Source of the DNA: Vombatus ursinus
Lineage: Eukaryota > Chordata > Mammalia > Diprotodontia > Vombatidae
Direction of reading: 5' to 3'
NCBI RefSeq assembly: GCF_900497805.2
Contig: NW_020945064.1
Coordinates: 6,804,577-6,868,576, forward strand
DNA: 64,000 nucleotides
A program made the position numbers and the translations under genes. Shown piece after piece: positions 1 through 12,300 of this stretch; the stretch's first letter is position 1; each line of letters starts with the position of its first letter. The notes under the pieces are model-generated. The model was given only the letters and a program-made list of their open reading frames with translations. It did not search any database and was not told the origin of the DNA.

Positions 1-253
1 AGAGGCCAGTCAGGCCCGGAGTGCCCGGGCTCACCACTGGTGAACGCCCCTGCCCCCGGCTCAAGGAGGCAGAAGCCCCTCAGGAGAACAGCCAGTGCCA
101 TGAACAGCGAAGAGGCACAACGCTCACGTCCTTTCAGGGCTGCACGGTCCCCTCCCACAGCGCTCTGTGCCCCGGCCCGCCCCCAGACCAGCCAACTCCA
201 CGCCCTTGGCCCATAGCCGGCCTGGCATCCTGCCCTGTAGCCCCACGTCAGAC
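1..253. other. Left-edge CTU2 intron, no exon recognised
   Basis: This is GC-rich sequence downstream of CTU2 exon 10. I searched the minus strand for the next CTU2 exon (Cys-rich CLLC-type region) and found no convincing match, so I read it as intron. Short open frames here are GC-driven. Confidence 0.5.
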
Positions 254-345
254 CTGTACACAGTGCTGATGGTGGAAGGGAACTGGGCCTGTAATCTGAG
301 GATGAAGCTCTCCATTAGCCGGTGGATACTTGCCTTTTCTGGGGC
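254..345 (-). CDS. CTU2: CTU2 coding exon 10 (last exon in window)
   Basis: It encodes APEKASIHRLMESFILRLQA and QFPSTISTVY plus two bases of an Arg codon, close to human APEKASIHRLMEAFILRLQT. The acceptor TTGCCTCCCCAG sits at the edge of a minisatellite whose units repeat the same pyrimidine-rich stretch. The donor is the weaker GTCTGA. Confidence 0.93.
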
Positions 346-3300
346 CTGGGGAGGCAAGCACAAGTGGGGCTGGGGCCGGGGCCCACCACGGGAGGGGAGG
401 CAAGCACAGCAGGGCCGGGGCCGGGGCCCACCACGGGAGGGGAGGCAAGCACAGCGGGGCCGGGGCCGGGGCCCACCATGGGAGAGGAGGCAAGCACAGT
501 GGGGCCGGGGCCCACCATGGGAGGGGAGGCAAGCACAGCGGGGCTGGGGCCAGGGCCCCCCACGGGAGGGGAGGCAAGCACAGTGGGGCCAGGGCCCACC
601 ACGGGAGGGGAGGCAAGCACAGAGGGGCCGGGGCCAGGGCCCACCACGGGAGGGGAGGCAAGCACAGCGGGGCTGGGGCCGGGGCCCACCACGGGAGGGG
701 AGGCAAGCACAGTGGGGCTGGGGCTGGGCCCGCCATGGGAGGGAAGTCTGACTTCTCTAAAAGCAGACCTTGACCCCCTCCTAAGAGGGCACAAGGATCT
801 GACAACGAGCTAGGAGGGCGGAACTAACTTTTTTGCACCGCTGCTCTTCTCCCCAACTCCCTGCAAACCTGCCTTTGGGGCCCTGGCCCCACAGTGGGGT
901 CTCTCCCACCATCCAAGGGGATCTGAAGGGAACTCTGGGAAGACTGGGGGTTCGCAGCACTCACAGAACCTCCCCAGCATGAAGAAGGCCAGGGGACGCA
1001 AAGCTCTATACATGCACATTTGTGTGCGTGTGTGTGTATGTACGTGTGCATGTGTGGGTGTGTGCGTGTGTGTACATATGTGCACATGCACTCACAAGCA
1101 CTCATGGCCTTCACCTCTGCAAGTGAGAGCCATAAGGACGGTCTCCTCTTTTGGATACTGAGAAGACCCAGGAAAGAAAGGCCCTCGGAGGCCCCCTGGT
1201 CTAACCCCCTCCTCTTAAAGGGGACAACAAGGAGGCCACAGGGCTGGCAAGGGGCTGAGGGAGGATCCAGCCCTCCACGGGCTGCACTAGGCCACCTCTC
1301 ATCACAAAGCTAAGGGCTTCCTGCCACTGCAGGGCCCTCACTCCAAGCCTTTCCCTACCTTGGTGTCAATGGCTGGGGTGAAGACAGAGGGAACTCCAAA
1401 CATCCTGTTGTAAAAAGCAATCTCCTTCAACGTGTAGTCTCGCATGGGACGAAGCATGACCACATCCCCATGCCGGTCATCCGAGAAGCCCTGCAGGCAG
1501 AGTGACAGAGAGGGCGTGTGCCCACACTTACCCACCCACACACAAGTTAGGACAATGGTGAAGAAGTCAAGCTGTTAGTGGAGCTAATTCCCTCAGTGGT
1601 AACTGGCTAGGGCCGCTGGCTCAGGGGTCCCAAAGGCTTTGCCTCTTGCATAGGACAATGACATGGTACAGGTGCTCCCAGTGAAGCTGGCCTCCCAGTA
1701 AAATCACTGTTATTTTGATAAACTGGCACTGGCTATGGAAAATAGGCACCTCCCCCAAGTAGGCAACAATTCATTTACCTGGGCAAGAAAAAGCACTTCC
1801 ACAGTCACTTGCTGGGGGCAGATGTCAAGCACCTGAGTCGCCCATTTCTCTCTCCCTCTCCCTCCCTCCAGGCCCTGAGGAGCTTGGGCTACAAGGAGCT
1901 GACAGTGACTTAGGAGCATCAGTGGGCTTCTCCACTGGGGCCTCGACCTTCCTCAGCATCGCCTCTTCTGATCCCTCGTCCCCCACCCCACAGCCCAAGG
2001 GCAGCAGCCTCTAAGTGTCATTCTAAGCCTGGTGTAAGACTCTCCCAGCTCGCCCCTGTACCAATGGCCAATTCAGCCCCGCTCTGGTCTACACAAATCA
2101 CCACTGGACCTTTCAAAGACATCAGAAAGAAATGTCTCCAATGGGACCCACTCTCTTCCCAGGGGATCACAATGAAGTTAGGGGAATAATTCAGTTTCTG
2201 ATGGTCATGTAAAGGAGGGAAATGGCCTTGCTAAAACAAATTCAGCAATCTAGGATCTAATTAATAATAATAGCTAACATTTATATAGCGCCTACGATGT
2301 GCCAGGCACTGAACTAAGTGCTTTACAATTATCTCATTGGATCCTCACAATAACCTTGGTTGGTAGAGGTTATTATTACCCCATTTTACAGGTGAGGAAA
2401 ATGAGGCAGGCAGTTACTGCTCACTGTTGTAAGGGTGGTTTTTTTTCAACTCTAATTGACCTGGAGCAGGGGCTCTTAACCTGGGGTCCATGAACTTGTT
2501 TTAAAAAATATTTTGATAACTACATTACAATATAACTGTTTCCTCTATAATCCTCTGTTTTTTGTTGGATGCCTTTAAAAACCTTACTCTGTCCCTAACC
2601 AGCTGGAGAATTCTGGCCCTACAGGTTATTTCTGAGTCTCATGAACTTCCCAGGACCTACTCCACGTGGCTCTGGGTCCTTCTAGGAAGAATAGCCTCAG
2701 TGACCTCACCGGCCTGGCCTAAATGAAAAGCAGCCAGAGGAAGCACACGCATTGTTTCCTTCTGGCCAGGGGTTTCAAACTTTTTGGATTACGGGTCACT
2801 TTCGTGGGGCAAAAGACCACAGAGATAACCTATCCTGCCTACATGGGGTAAAAATGGAGGGCGTGAAGTTAGGTGAGGTTAAGAGAGGATGGGCTCTCTG
2901 ACCTGTTCTGCTCTTGCCTGGTGAAACCCTGGCATTCAGAGATGCAGCAGGAGAGGGGAGGGATGGGGAGGGAGAGGGTGGAGGGGAGGGGTGGGGGGGG
3001 AGGGGAGGGGTGGGGGGGAGGGTCTAGGAGCTATTAGACCAGAGGACCCTGGGAATGGGGAAGACTGGCTGCTTCTTAATGCTCTCAAAGCACAGCCTGG
3101 GAGCTGGACAAAGGAAGGGGAAGCAGCTCCCACAGCATGCCCCCTCCTGCTCTGTCTGCTGACTAGGAGCCTCGCCTGGGACACCAGCAGGACCACATGC
3201 AGCACAGACTTCCACTCAGGTAGAATGTCCCGTGACGCTCCCACTACAAAAAAGCCTTTCAAATCCCCTGAGTGTCCCCTCGAACACACCCACCCTTTGC

Positions 3301-6300
3301 CAGTGCTTACTGTGTCCCAGGCAAGGAAAGCCCCTCTCCCCAGGGCCAGATTGGTCATGAGTTTGATGGCCAGGCGGGTACAGCTGTCGCCCAGCATCAC
3401 TTTGGAATAGCCTTGCACGCGAGCTACATGCAGGATCAAGTGGGCCCTACAAAACAAAGAGGGCCCAGGAGGGGCCGGGCCCAGTGAGCAGCTGAGTAAG
3501 CCACTGCTCTGGAAATCGCCCCCCACTCCAGGAGAGAGCCAGGCTCACCTCAGGGTCTGCAGAAGCTCCTCTCTGGCAGTCAGTGTCTTCACCGAGCTGA
3601 AGAGAGTCATTAAAGCCATGATTTGTGCTGGTCTGGGGAGGCTGTCACCAGTGACTTCCTCTTGTCCCACAGGGTCCTGGGTGCTAAGCTGTCTCAGCTT
3701 TTCCTGGATCTGCTCATCACTCAGGACAGCTTCTCTGCCCCCTTCCTCTGGCACTCTCTGCTGCTGCTGCTGCTGCTGGATAAAGCCATCCACGGCTTCC
3801 TTGTAGGTATTCTCAGACCCTCTGGGGCCCTGGGAAACAGGCTGTAAGACTGACGTGGGTAAGTTAAAAACCTGCAGGGACATTGGGAACAAGAGGTCAC
3901 AGTAAAGATCCTTGATTTGACACAATTAGCCACGTAAAGGAGGGCAGTGGAGCTATGGTGCTCCCTACCCCATCTGCGGACGGAGGACGTTTCAGAAGAT
4001 GCCTACTCTATACATCACCTGGCAACATCCCCACTGCAGACACATAATCCCGACGTGAACAACTCTAGAGCTCAGAAGATTCACCTCAAATTTCAAATGC
4101 TTACACTAAGCATCACAAATCAATACCATGGTGCAGCTGGTTTGCCAGCTCCCCGTGGGCACAAAGAAATCCCTTTAACTGGGACAATGTTTTGGGCCAG
4201 ACCCAAAGTCCCTCCAGGTTCACTGGCCACAGGGGTAACCTTCCTACCTCTTCTAACGAGACTATGTGATATGGGAAGCCAACTGTCTGCAGGATCAGCT
4301 TCATTTCGGTCACGGTCTTTGCTCTCTCCTCTGGGCTCTGCCCACAAACTACTCCCTCTAGGAAAAAAAGAAAGGAAAGAGCCACAGGTTTCTGGTTGGA
4401 GAAGTCAGAGGAGAAGCTCCCAGTAAGGACCACCTCTCCCCCAGGCCTATCCAAAGTGAGGCATGTGAGTCAGAAATCCACCCCTGGAACCAAAAAGGCC
4501 CAGAGAGCCCCAGGGGGCCACATCGCTACCACTGGTTGAGCAAAAAATACAAGAAAAACACTTTAGGGTTAAAATGCTACAAGCTAAATTGAACAAAGGA
4601 TCTGACCTACTGTAGATAAACTTAGCAAATTTAGCAAAGACTGCTGTTTATAAGAGCACGAGTCTCGGACTACATGGCTAAAAACGTCCTTCAGAAGGCC
4701 GAAGGCTCCCACTGAAGCCTAGGGATTCCTCCATCTTCCATATAACTAAAGAGGTGACCCCTGGAAAACTCCTAGAAAGCCGTCCGTCTCACTAAAAAAG
4801 AATAAAAAGCTCTATTAATGGAGCCTCTGCAGGGCAGCAAGTGGGGCCCTCAGGCATCAGCAAAGCCATTGGCTGGTCCACGGACACCATACATCTAATA
4901 ATACTGCCTCTCATCTGCACAGCGGCATACGCTTGTCAAAGGCTCGTTTGGTACTCCCAGCACTCCTGTAAGGAAGATAGAGCGAGGATTCCTACCCTGG
5001 TTTTACCAGAGAAGAAATGGAATCAGCAGAGCGAAGTCATCTGCCCAAAGCCACACGGCTAGTTATACCATTTAAAAATTCATGCTGACCAACACTCAAT
5101 ATCGCCTTAATCTAGACAGACTAATTCTCTAATGCTTTTTTGGACAAGTACAACTTCCAAGCTATTCTTGATGGCTTCTCTCTGAAATACGCACACCAGG
5201 GTTTGGCTGCAGGAGATGTCCCAGGTACACGGGTTTTACACAACATACCATCGATGTAGACGATGCCTGGCACAAAGCGGAGCCTCTTTGCAGACTCTCG
5301 GCTCAACCCCTAAAAAAAAATACAAGACACTTAACCAAGATATCAAACAGTGAACTTAAATACACGGCCCTTCTTGGAACAAAAGGATGTGTTTTCGCCA
5401 AAGACAGATGACTAAACCACTACTTTTTCTTCTAACGTCTGCCATAAAGAAACAATAACCTAAGATGAAAGCCAACTCAGCCAGTGGGAAGCTTTTTTAA
5501 AATCCTTACGGGTCAGACTGATGGAGGCAGGCTCTCCAGCCTCACCTTCCACAGAAGGCCTACCCTCAGTCAGTCACTTCCTTTGGACTACTCTAAGAAA
5601 GCCCTTTCTACTCTCTGTATAAAGACACCTGAACACCACAACTCAGCCCTCAGCCCTCAGCCCAAGCAGTATCCGGACCTGGTAAAATGTAGCCCAAGGG
5701 ATATGCCCAATGGTCAGGTGACCGGCGTTACTGCCTGTCCATGATTACACCCTGTCACTTACAGTTCCTACCAAGTGAAACTTTAAGACCATTCTTCCGT
5801 GTCTGTCACTGTCACAGCCACCTAAGTAAAGCCTAATGCAGGAGAGGCCGATCATAGGGAGAAGGACCTAGGGCTGACAGGGCAGAAGTAACCCCAGAAG
5901 TGGGTTATGTATACTTAGGTATGTATACTATTAGACTATATAAAAGATTAGCCTAAAATATATATATAAAAGATTAGCTCTCTGATAAGAAAATAATTTT
6001 GATGAAAAAAAAATCAATAAAAGAATCATATTTAAACCATGTATTTATTGTGAAAAATCAAATGGTTGAGAGTGTAGGAGTCCATGACTGTGGTCAGAAG
6101 TTACTTCAATCAAGGGATTAAGACCAAGAAGCTCCAGGACCTATGTTCATGTTTAGCAAATTTGCAAATTGAGGTGAAAAAAAACAAACAAAACAAACAC
6201 CAAAAAACAAACCAGTGAGACTTGATAGCGAATTCCAGGCTTGTTTCTTTGCCTCTGAAGAATTCAAGTGTGAGCTCCACTTGGGTTTTGTCCAAACATC

Positions 6301-9300
6301 AGGGAAAGCAGGCAGGACAACTGGAATCCTGCCAGCTGTGGGGCCTCAGGTAACTCTCAGTTACAGAAAGTGTTTGGATCTGGGTCAGAGGAGTGAGCTC
6401 CACAATCACCGGTCAACATAAGTCAGGGAGGACCAGACACCAGGCCCCACCAACATAACCTTCAGTAAAATCATGGAAGGACAAGAGATTCCTTCCAAGT
6501 CCCCTCAATTTCATCCTTAGAGGAAAGTGGCGAGGATATGAAATTAAAGCACTGTGAAAATACCTCTTGGACTTGCCAGATCATTGAGCTGGATGAGGGA
6601 CCACCCGACCATGCAAGAAGGACCTGAAAAAGGAATGTAGAAACATCAGATTTTAAATATTAACTTATCCATCTGCCATCTCTCTTCTACCCGTCTGAGA
6701 TTAACAGAAAGCTTAGCTCCTTCCCATCAAAATCAGAGCAATGAGCCAGAAATGAAACATTAAGGGACCCAGCTTCATTTAGCCTAGAAACCAAGGAATC
6801 TTCTTTGTGTACCTGTAGATCTCTTCTCTCCTCAGCACACACAAATATCAAACATATAACGGAAGTGTTTTACAATGTTAGTGTCAGAGAAAAGGACCAA
6901 TATCTATCTTAAAGGGTTTTACCAGATAACAGTCATGTTTCAAAGAGTGCAATTGAATAGATTACCTACCCAAGAAATACTGGGCTTCCTTACACGAGAG
7001 TGAGTTTTGTAATCTGTCACAGACCATCCTGCTCTCCCCCTCCCACATCTAGGACACCAAGGAGTTGGTGAATTCATACCCACATGCATGCAAAGTACCT
7101 TCTCTCCTGGGAAGATGAGTCGATTCTTTCCTAGCATTGCTCGGAACTTGTGAATATAATATGCCTTGAAACAGTCTCTAGAAAACAAAATATTAATGAG
7201 TGCCACACAAACTGAAGCAAACCTGTTTACTCTAGTGCACAAGGCTGATGCTGAACCAACTATGCACCATGCAGAGTTTCATGGTGGGCCTCTTCAGTCT
7301 GGACTGTTCATTTCACAAAGTTCCATCTTTCACAGTCAGATAGTCCTATTTTCATAAAGCTTTAAGCCTAAAGGGCTGAGGTCATAGAAAGTGGATGTGC
7401 CCAGAAGAGAAGTTTGTCTTTAAGATGGTGAAGTCTAGGCTATCCCTAGACTTGAATCCCCTGGGACTGTCACTCTTCAGAGGAGCAGATCCCTAACTAT
7501 GTTCTAAGGTTTGAATTGGAGTCTCTCCCCCTTCAGCACAAAGTCCCAATGGCTTCCCAGCTTCCTTCAGTCACAGCCAAAATCCCACCTTCCACAGGAA
7601 GCTTTTCCTAGTCCTTTTTAATTCTGTTGATTATTTCCATTTAGCCTGTCTATAGTTTGTTTGCACATGATTATTTGTACTAGACTGTGAGCTCCTTGAG
7701 GTCAGGGACTGTCTTTTACCTTTTTTTGTAATCCCAGAGCTTACTGCAGTGCCTGGCACTGACAAATGTTTATTGAACGACAAATCAAGACTCCATTTTC
7801 CCAACAGAGAAAAAACCCCCACAAAGTAGTGTAGAGATTCCATGGGAAGAAATTCCATTTCTACATGGTGCCTAAGTAAAAACAAGGTACCCTTAACAAG
7901 GTATGGTAGGTGAGTTCTACGCATTGACACTATTATTGGGCTGGGTCCAATTTAAACACACTGAGAAGAGATTATCTTTCTGGAAATTGAGTCAGACTGC
8001 TTTAGAGCTCTCTTCCCTTCTCTTCAACATATATTCAGATGAACAAGTATGTAAGACTAGGGATTATTTCCCAAAAGATAAATGATCAAAAAGACATACG
8101 AGTTTTCAAGAGATTTGTAAACTAATAGCAACCATAAGAAAGACTGTTCCAAATACTAATAAAAAAGAGAAAGGCAAATCGAAACAACTCTGGATTTCAC
8201 TTCACCACACACAGCAAATTGGCAAAATGATAAAAGATGTATGGAAATAGTGAATGTTGGAGAGGTTGTGAGAAGCCAGGCCCACTGATATACTACTGGT
8301 GGGCTGTGAACTGGTGTAGTCATTCTGGAAAGCGATTTGGAACTATGTCACCCAAAACGACTAAAATGGCCACTCTGACCCAGAGATCCCCCTGCTAAGC
8401 AAAGAGGGCAAAGGAGAAAAGTCCCACATGTACCAAAATATTCATAGCAGCAAATTTAGTGGTTGTAAAGAAATAAAATCGGAAATAAAGTTGGGGTCAA
8501 CTGGCTAGGACTAAACTGCAGAGCAAAATGTGAAGGACTACAGTTGATTATTGCACTGAGAAATGTCAAACACCAAGAGTTCTGAGATACATAAGCAGAA
8601 TGATATGAACAGATTCACAGGGAGGCAAGAAGAACCAGATGCACTATAACAGTTGTGATAAATCTCAGACACAAAAAATATGATAAAAAGTATCTCCCTT
8701 CCTTCACTGTGGAGAGAGTACTGTAAAATATTATCAGACAAGCTTGATGTGCTGGTTAGTTTTACTGAACTGCCTTTTTCTCTTTCTTTAATAATCTTTG
8801 TAAGGAAGGATGGCTCTATGGGTGTCAGAAGGTGGTGGAAAAACAAAGCCATCAATACAATTTTAAAAAGAGAAACATCTATTTGAATGTGTTCCACGAC
8901 AGTCTTCTGTCTCAAGCTAGGCTTATAGGTAGGAAATTACCAAATTTCATTGGTAGAAAACTACCCAGTTGCCTTATCGTAAAGTCACATGAGCTCCATA
9001 TCTTGCCACCTTGGTGCAGGGGATGGCTCCATTTTCAATCTTTTAGCTGATTAGGGTCAAGACACTAATCTCTCTGAGCTGTAACCATCATCTGTAAAAT
9101 GCGGATAACCATCTTTGGGCCATCTACCTCGAAGGGTTGTCATACAGAAAGCACCATAAAAATGTGAGTACTGATGGGTCTGTGATTTCATCAACTAAGG
9201 AGTTGCCTCCAGTGATGCAGATGGAGCACAGTCCTCATGCTTGCCCAATCCTCTGGGACTCGGGTTCATGTTCCCCTCAAAGTTCACCACCAGGGGGCCA

Positions 9301-12300
9301 CCAGATGCAAAGAAGGCCTTCCTCCCCGCCTTAGGCCACCACTAGGATACTAGTGGCTTATGCTGATTGTCTTCCAGTCATCGTCATCCCTACATCTTGC
9401 CACATGACTATACAATTCTTTGGATTTCTTTACCCCTAGAGTAAAGGACTTCCTTGGGAAGGAAGAACTTCCAATACCTCTTCCTTGGACTTCCTCACCA
9501 GTTACATATTGTAATATTCCCAAACTACCATGAGCCAATCCACTGACCAATGTGGGATATTCATGTTCGTTCTTCCAAGTCAGTGGTGCTCCTCACACAG
9601 TGGTTGGCACAGAGTAGACACTGAATAAATGATTGCTGATTGATTAATTACATACGGCAACACGAGTAAAATGTTAGAATTGAAAAGATGGGTCTTTGTT
9701 TTTCGTGGGAAGCTTGGAGTCAGCGGAAGCATTTGTTTTTATTATTATAGGTTAATTCTCTACATTGACTTATATTCATCACCAGTTTCAGATAATTTAA
9801 TTAATGATTATTTTTATGTTCCACTTAATGATTAATTATTAATTGGTCTCTAAGGTCCCTAAATGTTCTAAAATTCTATAAGTTTTAAGATGTTTAGTGA
9901 AGAAATATATCTCATTGTCCAGATTTACTGTCCATCTCTAATACAGCTGGGGACTGGAAAAAGGATTTTTTTTTAAACTATGTCAACTTAGTTGCACTCA
10001 TCTTTTTATGGGTTGTTCTAGCAAGCAAAGAGCACGATTTCTGCATTCCAGCTTCAAAAACCTGACTCATCAGAGAGAGTTCCAGACCTAAAAATAATTT
10101 CTAATGCCCATGCATAACCCTATGAACATGCCTTTCACCTCAACAATTCCTCTGCCGCCAGGGAGGCTTTCAGAAAAATTGGCACAGCTCTCACAGAATG
10201 GATATGATCCTTTGACACAAATACTTCCCCTGGGACACTGTCCACCTACAGATCATTGACCAGCTCCAAGACCTCTGGCCCAATGTTTCTCAAAAACCAG
10301 GTTGCAAATTTTTCCTGATCCACAAAAGTTTACCTACAAAAAACCTTTATTTTTAAAAAATTTTAAAAACTTAAAACCTGACTCCTCTCCATATTCTGTT
10401 GTTGAGGTTTAGATATTAGCAGTGTTGGGACCCCAAAATCACGACACGCGGGTCCTGCCTGAACGAATTCGGCCCAACCCTTCCTTTAGCCAAAGACAAG
10501 GTTTATTAGAACATCCTATATTGGCCAGACTCTTAAGGAATCTGAACGTTAGTGAGCTATTAGCTAGATTTATAAGAATCTCAGCATTTGGCTAGATTTT
10601 AAGAATCTGAGCACTTTAAAGGAGACAAAATGAATCTTATATACAGAAAGACTATGGGAGGGATCCAGGAATGGCCAAGTAGTCTGGGGGGGCCTGGAGG
10701 AGGGGTCTAAGGAGGATCTGGACGGGAGTGGCCAGTAAGCTGGGGTGAACAAGGCCAAGGGAGAATAGAGTCTAGATAAGATTAAGAGTGGGAAGTGGCC
10801 AGGGGCAATCAGGAGGTAACAGAAAGGAACTGAAAGATTGGGTGTAGCCACAGTGAAAGGCCAATAGAGTGGATTACAGCCTCAGGCAAATGCCAGAGAT
10901 TTGGAAAAAGTCCAGGGATTTTCTTTTTTTTGGGGTCCAGATCCCAAAGACATGGTCTTTTCCTTTTAGGGGTTCAGATTCCATCCCCATCACTGTTTCT
11001 CCCACCTCTGGCTCTGGGTCCAAGCTGAGAGATTGCTGAGCTGAAACTACAGAGGGTGGGTTATTCTTGATTAAGTATCCATTCATTGATTTTGCAGAAT
11101 GGTTTTTGTTGGGAAGTAACACTGCTGGCTTACCATGGATATTTCAGACCTGCTCCTGTCTGGTTGGTAACAACTTTCTCCTCAGACCTAACGTAGCACT
11201 TTGCCCTCCAACTTTCTGACCCACTAATCATGTAATACTATGCACTATGGCTAATGGTGCAGTCATTATATGAAGAAATCCAAGTGATCAACAACCTTAT
11301 GAAAAATGTTCCAAATCACTAATAATAAAAGAAATGCAAATGAAAACCACTTGGAAGTTCCCTTTACCATTCATTAGACTGGTACAGAGGACAAAAGAAG
11401 AAAACAGCATGGCTAGAGGGCTTATAGGAAGGCAGGCTCTGTGGTCCAATGGACAGAAACAGTGAAATGGTATTGTCATCCAGGAAAGCTGCTGGGAAAA
11501 TCATCTACCCATGCACACCCATGACCTTCTGACATTGCTATCAGGCATGTACCCTACAGGGCCAGAAGACACAGGGCAAAGGCCCATGGGTACAAAAATA
11601 TAGCAAATAACTGGAACAGAAGAGGGGCCTCTCAACTAGGGACAGCTGAACAAACTGTGGCAGATGAACATAATAGAGTCTTATTCTGACATAAAAAACA
11701 ATAGGACAGATTCAGAGACACATGGAAAGACTTGTATAAACAGATGCAGAATGAAATAAACAGAACCAGAAGAACTTGTGTGATAATCCTGAGAGTGATA
11801 TGAGGGGAATCAACTTCACAAGACCTCAGAACTCTGATGAAACCAGCAACCAATCATGGCTCAAAAGACTGATGATGAAATATGAACTGCTAATTCCTTG
11901 CAGATAGGTGACAGAGCAGAGGCATAGAATAAGATGTGCATGTGATTTCTTTTGGTTGACTACCCATGTTTCTCACAAGGGAGAGTTTTTACTTAGTGAG
12001 GAGAGTGGGAAGTGAGTTAGGGGGTGGTAATACAGACATGAAAAATCAAGAATACTAATAAGACATTTTTAAAAATGCATAGAAGGGGATGCAGAGAAAT
12101 CCTGTTAACTATGTTGTTAAACCACACACACACACACACACACATACACACACACGAAAACATGTAACCAAAGTTCAGTTTCTCTTATGATCCTTTTTTC
12201 TATTCTCCTTTGTATCTTGATACATTCCTGTTTGTCGATGATTAAGTTCACAAGAAAAAATGATAAAATTTCAAAATAAAGAAAAGTGCTAGATTTAGAA

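Noticed and set aside
120-253. Possible CTU2 exon 11 near the left edge
   Set aside because: A donor-like GTGAGC and open stretches exist on minus, but the translation does not resemble the CTU2 Cys-rich C-terminal region.
167-813. Several long overlapping open frames on both strands
   Set aside because: They run through a minisatellite whose units are multiples of three and lack stops in several frames. No family match; CTU2 exon 10 is the only coding part.
2936-3526. 196-codon minus frame covering CTU2 exon 8
   Set aside because: Only 3311-3446 is coding. The rest is intron read-through including the G/C-rich tract.
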